Translations under genes and position numbers: made by a program
DNA from: an uncultured Prevotellaceae bacterium
GTDB lineage: Bacteria; Bacteroidota; Bacteroidia; Bacteroidales; Muribaculaceae
Length of the DNA: 64,000 nucleotides
Direction: 5' to 3'
NCBI GenBank assembly: GCA_947306175.1
Contig: CAMZFV010000006.1
Coordinates: 1-64,000 of the forward strand
Shown here: in pieces, positions 56,949 through 64,000 of the stretch
Layout of the letters: each line of letters begins with the position of its first letter
Numbering within the stretch: the first letter of the stretch is position 1
Notes under the pieces: generated by a model
Database searches by the model: none
The model's input: the letters and a program-made list of their open reading frames with translations, nothing else
What the model was told of the DNA's origin: nothing

Positions 56949-57820
56949 GCAAGGGTGTGTTGTTGCTCTGCTTTGCTCTGGTAGCTCTGGTGGTACTGGT
57001 GGTCCTGTGGTTCAGGCGCCACCAGCTCATGCTTGCCGAGAGGGCGCGCCTGATGCAGGAGGCGATACGTAACCGCGAGTTTACATTCCGCCTACCCACG
57101 AAACACATGTTCAGCGGCGAGCGTGCGTTGCAGGACACGTTGAACCAGCTGGGTGACCACATCCGCGAGCAGGTCAATCTGGGCGAGGTGGAATCGTGGG
57201 AAAAACTCACGCGCGTGCTCACCCACGAAATCATGAACGCGACGGCGCCCATCGCCAGCATCAGCCAGTCGATGCTGCATCATCCTGCAGTGAAAAATTC
57301 CGACTTGGAGGAGGGTATCAACGCAATCCACAACACGGTTCAGCACCTGAACTCGTTTGTTGACAGCTACCGAAAGTATTCCGCCCTGCAGAAACCTGTT
57401 CCCAAGCCCACCGACCTGGTGGCGGCAGTCAAGGATGTGGAACAACTGTATCCCGAGGTCAACTGGATAAACAGCCTCTCGGGACCAATTATCATCAAGA
57501 CTGACCCCAATCTGCTGCGCCAAATCCTGATTAACCTCATCAAGAACGCCATTGAGGCGGGTGCAAAAAACCAGGGCGTGGAATGTGAACGCGGAGCAGA
57601 AGGCAAGGTGCTGCTCTACATCAGCAATGACGGAGAGTTGATTCCCGCTGATGCACGCTCCTCAATTTTTGTCCCGTTCTTTACCACCAAGCGCAAGGGC
57701 AGTGGTATCGGCCTGTCGCTGAGCCGTCGCCTGCTTACCATCCAGGGCGGTATGATGTCCTTGCTCGATGAGCCTCGCTCGGGTTTCCACACCACATTCC
57801 TGCTCGAATTCCCCGTGTAA
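56945..57820 (+). CDS. Membrane histidine kinase
   Basis: 291 aa, one membrane segment at the N-terminus and no obvious sensor domain. The H box LTHEIMNATAPIASI contains the phosphorylated His, with the N box (LINLIKNAIEAG) and the G box (KGSGIGLSLSRRLL) of the ATPase domain. Its signal is unknown; it may read membrane state or an accessory protein such as the ABC permease. Cognate partner of the response regulator. Confidence 0.92.
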   Translation: MSKGVLLLCFALVALVVLVVLWFRRHQLMLAERARLMQEAIRNREFTFRLPTKHMFSGERALQDTLNQLGDHIREQVNLGEVESWEKLTRVLTHEIMNATAPIASISQSMLHHPAVKNSDLEEGINAIHNTVQHLNSFVDSYRKYSALQKPVPKPTDLVAAVKDVEQLYPEVNWINSLSGPIIIKTDPNLLRQILINLIKNAIEAGAKNQGVECERGAEGKVLLYISNDGELIPADARSSIFVPFFTTKRKGSGIGLSLSRRLLTIQGGMMSLLDEPRSGFHTTFLLEFPV

Positions 57821-57899
57821 ATAATCTGTTTCTCACGTCGTGAGCCCTTGTTGATAATTATTTTGCCCCATACGTTGAGTAAGGTATTAAATAATTGAT

Positions 57900-57907
57900 T
57901 ATCTTTG
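57900..57907 (+). promoter_or_regulatory. -7 box of the cell-wall operon
   Basis: TATCTTTG, with TTG at 57875-57877 (22 bp). It is 27 bases before the transglutaminase start. Confidence 0.5.
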
Positions 57908-57933
57908 CTCGTTAAAACTAAAGCTAAGGAAAT

Positions 57934-59358
57934 ATGAACGTGAAAAAATCATTGATGGCGGTGGCTGTGAGCGCTTTGGCGCTGACGGGCATGGCTGTCA
58001 CTCCTGACTGGCAGAGCCAGGTGGATGAGTATATCGCGCAGGGTGAGTTTGCCCGTGCCGAGAAGTTGATGAAATCATTGCCCAAGAAGGTGCGCGTGGC
58101 CGATGCCGTGCGCATCGACTCGTTGCGCACCATCATGCAGCGCATCCGCACCGACTTCCGCATCACCCCCGAGGAGGGCGTGAAGAAGATCCGCGAGAAG
58201 ATGCCCGAGGCAACCGATGCCCAAATTCAACACTGGAAAGACACCCGTGCACTTGAGGTGATGAACATCGACGGCAAGGAGATGTGGTTCCGCAAGAGCG
58301 TTGGCAACCTGTGGCTGCTGGGCAAGGAATTTGCCGCCCAGAATGCTGCCGACAACCACGAGAGTTTCCTCACGCGTCGCAAGTATTACCTGGAAGCCAT
58401 GCGCACTCCCGCCGATGCGAACAATGTGCGCGACTGGCGGCATATGAATATCACGTTCACGCTAGATGTCGATGCCGATGCTGTTCCAGCCGGGGAGACC
58501 TTGCGGGTGTGGATGCCGTTCCCCTATGAGAACCTGCGTCAAAAGAACATCCGTCTGGAGAGCAGCAACCGTCCCGTAACTTTCAGCGAGGGCAGCAAGC
58601 ATCATACCGTGTACATGGAGGCCGTTGCCGAGAAAGGTAAGCCGACGCACTTTGAATACACTTTCTCCTACGATGTGGGTGAGCGCCATTACAGCCAGCA
58701 GGATTTGTTGGCCATGCTGGAGCCTTATAACAAGAATAGCGAGGAATACAAGCGTTTCACGGGTGATGAACCCCGACACGTGATCATCACCGACGAGATG
58801 CGCGCCCTGGCCCGCAAGATTGTGGGCAACGAGACCAACCCCGTGCTGCAGGCCGCCAAAATCTATGAGTGGATAGGCTATAACCTGCCGTGGGCCGGTG
58901 CCCGTGAATACAGCACACTGGCCAACATCCCGCAGTATGTGATCGAAAATAACCATGGTGACTGCGGTCAGGTGGGACTGCTCTACATTACACTTGTCCG
59001 TTCGTTAGGTATTCCCGCCCGATGGGAAAGTGGCTGGATGCTCCATCCTGATGAGATTAATTGGCATGACTGGTGCGAGACTTACTTTGAGGGCGTCGGT
59101 TGGATACCTACCGACCCGTCATTTGGCCGTAGCGCCGTGGGCACCACATTGAACGATTACTATGCCACAGGTATCGACGTGTACCGCATGGCGAGCAACG
59201 AGGGCGTGGGTGACAAGTTGAGTCCTGCCAAGACGTTCATCCGCAGCGAGACCGTCGATTTCCAGCCTGGCGAGGTAGAGTGGCGCAAGGGTAACCTGTT
59301 CTATGACAAGTGGGACAGCCATCTGATAGTAAATTCGATTAAACCGATAAAGAAATGA
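57934..59358 (+). CDS. Secreted transglutaminase-like protein
   Basis: 474 aa, with a signal peptide of about 1-21 (GMAVTP). The C-terminal half has a transglutaminase/papain-like triad: Cys in NNHGDCGQVGLLY, His in NWHDWCETYF, Asp in PTDPSFG. The first part is a helical then beta region. It probably acts on peptides or peptidoglycan in the periplasm, given its neighbours. It overlaps the next gene by 4 bp (ATGA). Confidence 0.82.
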   Translation: MNVKKSLMAVAVSALALTGMAVTPDWQSQVDEYIAQGEFARAEKLMKSLPKKVRVADAVRIDSLRTIMQRIRTDFRITPEEGVKKIREKMPEATDAQIQHWKDTRALEVMNIDGKEMWFRKSVGNLWLLGKEFAAQNAADNHESFLTRRKYYLEAMRTPADANNVRDWRHMNITFTLDVDADAVPAGETLRVWMPFPYENLRQKNIRLESSNRPVTFSEGSKHHTVYMEAVAEKGKPTHFEYTFSYDVGERHYSQQDLLAMLEPYNKNSEEYKRFTGDEPRHVIITDEMRALARKIVGNETNPVLQAAKIYEWIGYNLPWAGAREYSTLANIPQYVIENNHGDCGQVGLLYITLVRSLGIPARWESGWMLHPDEINWHDWCETYFEGVGWIPTDPSFGRSAVGTTLNDYYATGIDVYRMASNEGVGDKLSPAKTFIRSETVDFQPGEVEWRKGNLFYDKWDSHLIVNSIKPIKK

Positions 59359-60512
59359 GAATCAAATCATTCATCATTACATTGGTATTGGCCGTAGTCG
59401 GTCTGTGTGCTTTTGCAGTGACGCCAGTTGAAATTCTGTCTGACTTGAAGGCGCGCATCGCCCCCGACAAGCGCACTGCCATTTGGGACGTGACGGCTGT
59501 ATCAAAAAATCAGAGCGGTAATTGGGTATTGTCGGGCACTGTCGGCACTCAGGCTCAAAAGAAAGCCATCCAGGCGGCCATGCTCAAGAGCGGCTACAAA
59601 TTTACGGACAAAATCACCGTCCTGGAGGACGGCATTCCCGCCGCAAAGAAGTGGGCACAGGTGAAACTGAGTATCGCCACGCTGCGCACCGAGCCGAAAC
59701 ACAGCGCAGAAATCGCCACTCAGGGCATTATGGGCGCTCCTGTCAAGGTGCTGGAGAAGTGTGATGATTGGTACCGCGTGCAGATGGCCGACGACTATAT
59801 CGCCTATGTTCCTGAGAGTTCGCTGTCGTTCAAGACCGATGCCCAGATGAAGGCGTGGCGCAAGGCTAAACGCTACATCGTCACCGCCTACGATTCCCGA
59901 CTGGTGACCGAGCCCCACGGTGACGAGACCGTGAGCGACCTGGTGATGGGCAACATCCTGGAATACAAGACCGCCCAAGGCAATTGGCTCAAACTGACCA
60001 CGCCCGATGGTAGAGTGGGGTGGGTTGACGCTGCTGATATGGCTGAGTTCTCGCAGTGGAGCCAGCAGGGCTTCAGCGCCGCCCAGATCGAAAAGACCGC
60101 CCGCCGCATGATGGGCAGCAGCTACTTGTGGGGCGGCACCTCGACCAAGGTGACCGACTGCTCGGGTCTGTCGAAGGTGAGCTACCTGAGTAACGGCATC
60201 ATACTACAACGTGACGCTTCGCAGCAGGCTCTTACGGGCAAAATCATGAAGAAAGGTACCGACTGGCGCCAGTATGAGACGGGTGACCTGTTGTTCTTCG
60301 GCAACGAGAAGACGGGCCGCGTGACCCACGTGGGCATCTACCTGCGTGACGGCAAGTATATCCACTGCTCGGGCCAGGTGAAAATCAACAGCCTGATACC
60401 CACGGCCAGTGATTATCCCTACCTGTATTCCCCCTTGAGCGCCAGCCGCATCAAGGGCATGGTGGGCACCAAGGGCATCACCGCGGTGAAGAACCACCCG
60501 TGGTATTTTTAG
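59355..60512 (+). CDS. NlpC/P60 endopeptidase with SH3 domains
   Basis: 385 aa. Signal peptide about 1-22, two bacterial SH3-like domains (about 100-240), then an NlpC/P60 (C40) domain with Cys in TKVTDCSGLSKVSYL, His in THVGIYLRDGKYIHCSG, and the supporting His. This resembles YkfC-type gamma-D-glutamyl-L-diamino acid endopeptidases, which cut murein peptides and free L-Ala-D-Glu. Its TAG stop begins a heptamer array. Confidence 0.88.
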   Translation: MRIKSFIITLVLAVVGLCAFAVTPVEILSDLKARIAPDKRTAIWDVTAVSKNQSGNWVLSGTVGTQAQKKAIQAAMLKSGYKFTDKITVLEDGIPAAKKWAQVKLSIATLRTEPKHSAEIATQGIMGAPVKVLEKCDDWYRVQMADDYIAYVPESSLSFKTDAQMKAWRKAKRYIVTAYDSRLVTEPHGDETVSDLVMGNILEYKTAQGNWLKLTTPDGRVGWVDAADMAEFSQWSQQGFSAAQIEKTARRMMGSSYLWGGTSTKVTDCSGLSKVSYLSNGIILQRDASQQALTGKIMKKGTDWRQYETGDLLFFGNEKTGRVTHVGIYLRDGKYIHCSGQVKINSLIPTASDYPYLYSPLSASRIKGMVGTKGITAVKNHPWYF

Positions 60513-60543
60513 TTAGGAGTTAGGAGTTAGGAGTTTTTAGTTT
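60509..60543. repeat. Heptamer array GGAGTTA x5
   Basis: TTAGTTA, GGAGTTA, GGAGTTA, GGAGTTT, TTAGTTT in period 7, overlapping the TAG stop of the NlpC/P60 gene (60510-60512) and filling the gap to the epimerase gene. Confidence 0.8.
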
Positions 60544-60566
60544 GGAATTAACCAAAATATGATATT

Positions 60567-61733
60567 ATGGATCGAAGAAAATTTATTGCAGGAATGGGTC
60601 TGACGGCGATTGCCGCCGCGTCGCCCGTGTCGATTGACGCTGTGGAGCGTGTAACCAAGAAGGGTAAGGGCCGCCGTGTGCCCCGTGTCAACCAGATTGC
60701 CAAGACCGGCACGATGAAGTTGTCGTACTTCCCCTACGAGTTGAAGTTGCGCCATGCGTTCAACCTGGCGCGTTACAGCCGCACCACCACGCCTGATGTA
60801 CAGGTGACCCTGGAGTATGAGGGTATCAAGGGCTATGGCGAGGCATCGATGCCGCCTTACCTGGGCGAGAGTGTCGAGAGCGTTACCGCGTTCCTCAACA
60901 AGCTTGACCTGGAGCAGTTCAAAGATCCCTTCTGCATCGAGGACATCCTGGACTATGTGGACAAGGTGGAGCCAAACAACCGTGCCGCCAAGGCCTCTAT
61001 CGATATCGCCCTGCATGACCTACTGGGCAAGATCATGGGCCAGCCGTGGTACAAGATTTGGGGCTACAACCCCGAGAAGACACCCGTGACCAGCTTCACT
61101 ATCGGTATCGACACTCCCGAGGTGGTGCGCCAGAAGGTGGAAGAGGCCCGTCCCTACAAACTCATCAAGGCAAAAATGGGTCTTGATCAGGACCAGGCGA
61201 CAATCAACATCATCAACGAGATGATGCCCGACGTGCCCATCTGCGTGGACTGCAACCAGGGATGGAACAACAAGGAATATGCGCTGGAGATGTGCCACTG
61301 GCTCAAGGAGCGCAACTGTATTTTCGTCGAGCAGCCGTTCGATAAGACCTGGATTGACGAGACCGCATGGCTGCGCGAGCGCTCGCCGCTGCCCATCATC
61401 GCCGATGAGGCCTTCCAGCGCCTGCCCGATATCGTGAAGTTCAAAGGCGTGTATGACGGCATCAACATCAAGCTGATGAAGAGTACTGGCTTGTATGAGG
61501 CCCACAAGATGGTGACGTTGGCCCGCGCCCTCGACATGAAGGTGATGATCGGCTGTATGACCGAGACCTCGTGTGCTGTGACCGCAGCCGCCAACCTGTC
61601 ACCTGTTGTGGATTATGCCGACCTGGACGGTAACCTGCTTATCGCCAATGACCGCTTCACCGGCATGACCGTTGAGAACGGCAAGATTACCCTGCATGAC
61701 CGTCCCGGCCTGGGTATCAAGCTGCTCAAGTAA
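60567..61733 (+). CDS. Dipeptide epimerase (L-Ala-D/L-Glu epimerase-like)
   Basis: 388 aa of the enolase superfamily (MLE subgroup). The N-terminus has a twin-arginine-like signal (DRRKFIAGMG). Catalytic signs are LIKAKMGLD (KxK base), CVDCNQGW, IFVEQPFD and IIADEAF (metal ligands D, E, D), then GINIKLMKS (second Lys). Together with the NlpC/P60 protein this fits murein peptide salvage as in Bacillus ykf: endopeptidase releases L-Ala-D-Glu, epimerase makes L-Ala-L-Glu. Confidence 0.88.
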   Translation: MDRRKFIAGMGLTAIAAASPVSIDAVERVTKKGKGRRVPRVNQIAKTGTMKLSYFPYELKLRHAFNLARYSRTTTPDVQVTLEYEGIKGYGEASMPPYLGESVESVTAFLNKLDLEQFKDPFCIEDILDYVDKVEPNNRAAKASIDIALHDLLGKIMGQPWYKIWGYNPEKTPVTSFTIGIDTPEVVRQKVEEARPYKLIKAKMGLDQDQATINIINEMMPDVPICVDCNQGWNNKEYALEMCHWLKERNCIFVEQPFDKTWIDETAWLRERSPLPIIADEAFQRLPDIVKFKGVYDGINIKLMKSTGLYEAHKMVTLARALDMKVMIGCMTETSCAVTAAANLSPVVDYADLDGNLLIANDRFTGMTVENGKITLHDRPGLGIKLLK

Positions 61734-61759
61734 CACCCATCAATCCTTTGTTATCAATG

Positions 61760-61799
61760 CACGTGCCAGTGCATATTCTCGCTGGCACGTGAAATTTTC
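61760..61799 (+). terminator. Terminator
   Basis: CACGTGCCAG (61760-61769) pairs perfectly with CTGGCACGTG (61782-61791), followed by AAATTTTCTT. Confidence 0.75.
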
Positions 61800-61810
61800 T
61801 TGACAACTGA

Positions 61811-62614
61811 ATGAATAAACCCTATTGGGGACTGTGGTCCCTGCTGTTTGTCGCCCTCGTGTTCTTTGCCGTCATGTCGTTGTTGCCTGACGACATGCGC
61901 ATCGGTGGGCAAGAAATCAAGACGCCCTCGTTGGCTCAGGACATCAAAGAACATGTCACCGACAGCGTGCCCCAGAAGGCAGACACGCTGGATGCTGATG
62001 GCCGTTTGCCCAACGGCCGCCATCCCAAGGGGTGGCGTGCCCCCGTTGACACTACGGCCAAGACTATCCTTTTCATCGGTGATTCGATGCTTGAAGGTCT
62101 GGCGCCGCGCCTTGCCGCTTATTGCGACAAGAGCGGGCACAAGCTCATCGAGGTCATCTGGTACAGCAGTTCCACCCTGTGCTGGGGCAAGACCGCGCGC
62201 TTGACTGAGCTGATCAGGACCTATCACCCCAATTATATCATGGTGTGCCTGGGCGCTAATGAGCTCTATGTCCCCGACATCAAGCGGGTGCGCCGTCCCC
62301 ACCTGAAGAAGATGTTGGCCGAAATTGGCGACATCCCTTATTTGTGGATTGGTCCTCCCAACTGGGTGGAGGACACCGGCATCAATGACCTGCTGGCTCA
62401 GGAGGTTGACGAGGGCTGCTTCTACTTGAGCGCCAATGACCATTTTGACCGTAGTCGAGACGGTGCGCATCCCACCCGCGCTTCGGCCCAGAAATGGATG
62501 GACCGTGTCATCAAGTGGATGGGAAGCAATGCCGCTTATCCCATCAAACTGAATCCGCCCACTCAGGTCACCAGCCGTGCCTCGCGCATTGTCATCTATC
62601 AACCCCCTGTTTAA
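61811..62614 (+). CDS. SGNH/GDSL hydrolase-like protein
   Basis: 267 aa with one N-terminal membrane anchor. Block I is FIGDSMLEG (catalytic Ser in GDS), block III is CLGANELY (oxyanion Asn), block V is DGAHPT (Asp and His). Such proteins beside MBOAT genes transfer or remove acyl groups on exported glycans. The MBOAT gene starts 4 bp after its stop, so they are one unit. Confidence 0.85.
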   Translation: MNKPYWGLWSLLFVALVFFAVMSLLPDDMRIGGQEIKTPSLAQDIKEHVTDSVPQKADTLDADGRLPNGRHPKGWRAPVDTTAKTILFIGDSMLEGLAPRLAAYCDKSGHKLIEVIWYSSSTLCWGKTARLTELIRTYHPNYIMVCLGANELYVPDIKRVRRPHLKKMLAEIGDIPYLWIGPPNWVEDTGINDLLAQEVDEGCFYLSANDHFDRSRDGAHPTRASAQKWMDRVIKWMGSNAAYPIKLNPPTQVTSRASRIVIYQPPV

Positions 62615-62618
62615 TACC

Positions 62619-64000
62619 ATGATGCTGAATGTAATTGATATCACCCAGTTGCTGTCGCAGTTTACCTTCAACCGCGACGAGCCTATGCTGTTCACCAGTG
62701 GGCTGTTCTGGGTGCTGTTCCTGGTCTTCTTGCCCATCTATGCCTGCCTGAAGTCCCGTCGGGTGAAGATGATGGTGTTTGTCATCGCCTTCAGCCTGTT
62801 TTTCTTCTACAAGTCGAGCGGCTGGTTCTTCCTGTTGCTTGTGGCGACCTCGTTTATCGACTGGTGGGTGGCGCAGTTCATCGAATCGAGCAAGAACCGC
62901 ACCGAGCGCCGCGTGGCGCTTACCGTCTCGCTGGTGTTGTCGCTCAGCGTATTGCTGTTCTTCAAGTACAGCAACTTCGTGATGTCTAACCTTGAAGCGC
63001 TCATCGGCGGCAATTTCCAGCCTCTGGACCTGATTCTGCCCGTCGGCATCTCGTTCTACACATTCCGCACCATTAGCTATGTGGTGGATGTGTATAAGGG
63101 CAAGATCCAGCCCGTTGACGATTATATCGACTACCTCTTCTTCCTGTCCTATTTCCCCTGCCTGGTGGCTGGCCCCATCGTGCGGGCCTGTGATTTCATG
63201 CCGCAGTTGCGTGAGAACAAGCCCGCCACGCGCGAGATGATCTACGGCGGCTTGTGGTTGGTGATGCTGGGTGTGTTGAAGAAGGCGGTGTTTGCCGACT
63301 ATATCGCTCAGTATAACAATATTGCCTTTGGCAACCCCACGGGCTATACCGGCTTTGAGCTGCTGATGGCTGTCCTGGGCTACACGATGCAGATCTACTG
63401 CGACTTCTCGGGCTACAGCGACATGGCCATCGGTTTGGGCAGCATCATGGGCTTTAACCTGGGCATCAACTTCAACTATCCCTACCGTTCGCTGAACGTG
63501 AGCGAGTTCTGGCGCCGCTGGCACATCACGCTGTCGCAGTGGCTGCGTGATTATGTATATATCCCGCTGGGCGGCAACCGCAAGGGCAAGCTGCGTCAGC
63601 ACTTCAACCTGATGGTGACCATGCTGTTGGGTGGCCTGTGGCACGGCGCGGCATGGACCTTTGTCGTGTGGGGTGCCGGACATGGCATCGCCCTGTGTGT
63701 GCACAAGTTGTGCAAACCGTGGCTCGACAGGATTGAAAGCACGCCGTTCACCCGCTTCGTCTCGTGGCTGATCACCTTCAGCCTCGTGGCGCTGTTGTGG
63801 GTGTTCTTCCGTGCCAGCACGTTCCAGACCGCAGGTCAGGTGATCAGCGGCATCTTCACCGACTTTGAATGGGCCTATCTGCCTGTGTTCCTGGAGCGTC
63901 GTTCCACGTGGTGCATCATGCTCGCTCTCATCTATGGCCTGCATTTTGTGCCTGTCCGCTTGTGGGACAAGATGCGTGATTGGTTCATCAACACCCACTG
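62619..64000 (+). CDS. MBOAT O-acyltransferase (AlgI/DltB type), 3' end outside the window
   Basis: At least 460 residues, running off the window. Polytopic membrane protein with the MBOAT signatures: PVGISFYTFRTISYVVDVYKG, MQIYCDFSGYSDMAIG, NFNYPYRSLNVSEFWRRWHITLSQWLRDY and GGLWHGAAWTFVVWG (catalytic His). It carries acyl groups across the membrane to a surface or cell-wall glycan with the SGNH partner. Position after murein salvage genes hints at peptidoglycan, but the acceptor is not proven. A long open frame on the other strand is its shadow. Confidence 0.9.
   Translation, partial: MMLNVIDITQLLSQFTFNRDEPMLFTSGLFWVLFLVFLPIYACLKSRRVKMMVFVIAFSLFFFYKSSGWFFLLLVATSFIDWWVAQFIESSKNRTERRVALTVSLVLSLSVLLFFKYSNFVMSNLEALIGGNFQPLDLILPVGISFYTFRTISYVVDVYKGKIQPVDDYIDYLFFLSYFPCLVAGPIVRACDFMPQLRENKPATREMIYGGLWLVMLGVLKKAVFADYIAQYNNIAFGNPTGYTGFELLMAVLGYTMQIYCDFSGYSDMAIGLGSIMGFNLGINFNYPYRSLNVSEFWRRWHITLSQWLRDYVYIPLGGNRKGKLRQHFNLMVTMLLGGLWHGAAWTFVVWGAGHGIALCVHKLCKPWLDRIESTPFTRFVSWLITFSLVALLWVFFRASTFQTAGQVISGIFTDFEWAYLPVFLERRSTWCIMLALIYGLHFVPVRLWDKMRDWFINTH

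Noticed and set aside
62592..63998. 468-residue frame on the minus strand
   Set aside because: It mirrors the MBOAT gene, whose plus-strand product has clear family motifs. It is a shadow caused by codon bias.

Overview
The window looks like a chromosome segment of a gut-type member of the order Bacteroidales (Muribaculaceae- or Prevotellaceae-like). The evidence is sequence-based: promoters of the Bacteroidetes type (TTTG or TTG, about 20 bp, then TAnnTTTG) stand in front of many genes. Families typical of the phylum are present (DUF3667, DUF4296, PepSY-like DUF2874 lipoproteins, DUF4369/TlpA-like lipoproteins, sugar-transfer ATP-grasp, a type IX secretion C-terminal domain, and dockerin-like tails without cohesins). 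The gene order ileS-traR/dksA-lspA-DUF4296 is also typical. No rRNA, tRNA, CRISPR array or intact insertion sequence was seen.

Layout. 0-6.5 kb: a metal P-type ATPase, a small basic secreted protein, two divergent glycosyltransferases and a thioredoxin-fold lipoprotein without the CXXC motif. 6.8-10 kb: a multidomain secreted GH13 amylase with a dockerin-like tail. 10.2-15.4 kb: an M16 peptidase behind two tandem sugar-transfer ATP-grasp proteins. 15.6-18 kb: pnp. 18.1-22.8 kb: three DUF3667 membrane proteins interleaved with three PepSY-like periplasmic proteins. 23.2-26.9 kb: an acyltransferase and a GH9-polysaccharide deacetylase fusion. 27.3-28.6 kb: a dockerin-tailed secreted protein. 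28.9-35.5 kb: the ileS-traR-lspA-DUF4296-chrA-chrA operon on the minus strand. 35.7-36.5 kb: a PAP2 phosphatase behind a triplicated promoter. 37-39.8 kb: an AT-rich accessory island (HTH protein, HNH endonuclease, small secreted protein, HEPN/MNT toxin-antitoxin pair). 40-42.2 kb: an MscS channel and a TPR protein. 42.4-57.8 kb: three dockerin-tailed or dockerin-like secreted proteins, a large Ig-like repeat protein with a sorting domain, an ABC exporter-type pair, and a response regulator/histidine kinase pair. 57.9-64 kb: a cell-wall operon (transglutaminase, NlpC/P60, dipeptide epimerase) followed by an SGNH hydrolase and an MBOAT acyltransferase that runs off the end.

The most interesting signal is in 42-57 kb. 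A dyad with consensus AAAGTGTC-N9-GACACTTT, or a double version of it, lies upstream of the two-component system itself, two of the secreted proteins, the Ig-like repeat protein and the ABC permease. Its centre is 80-81 bp from the predicted -7 box in four of the five promoters, and the copy at 52862 sits exactly midway between two divergent promoters. I read this as an uncharacterised surface-protein/exporter regulon of the Fis-type response regulator at 56421. That is inference from motif and spacing only.

The window is also rich in small repeats: period-7 arrays built on TTAG that often supply a gene's stop codon, a GC-hairpin plus AAATTAAACAAA element in three copies, a 210-bp MITE-like element, a triplicated promoter module, and a 15-base identical leader sequence in two dockerin genes.
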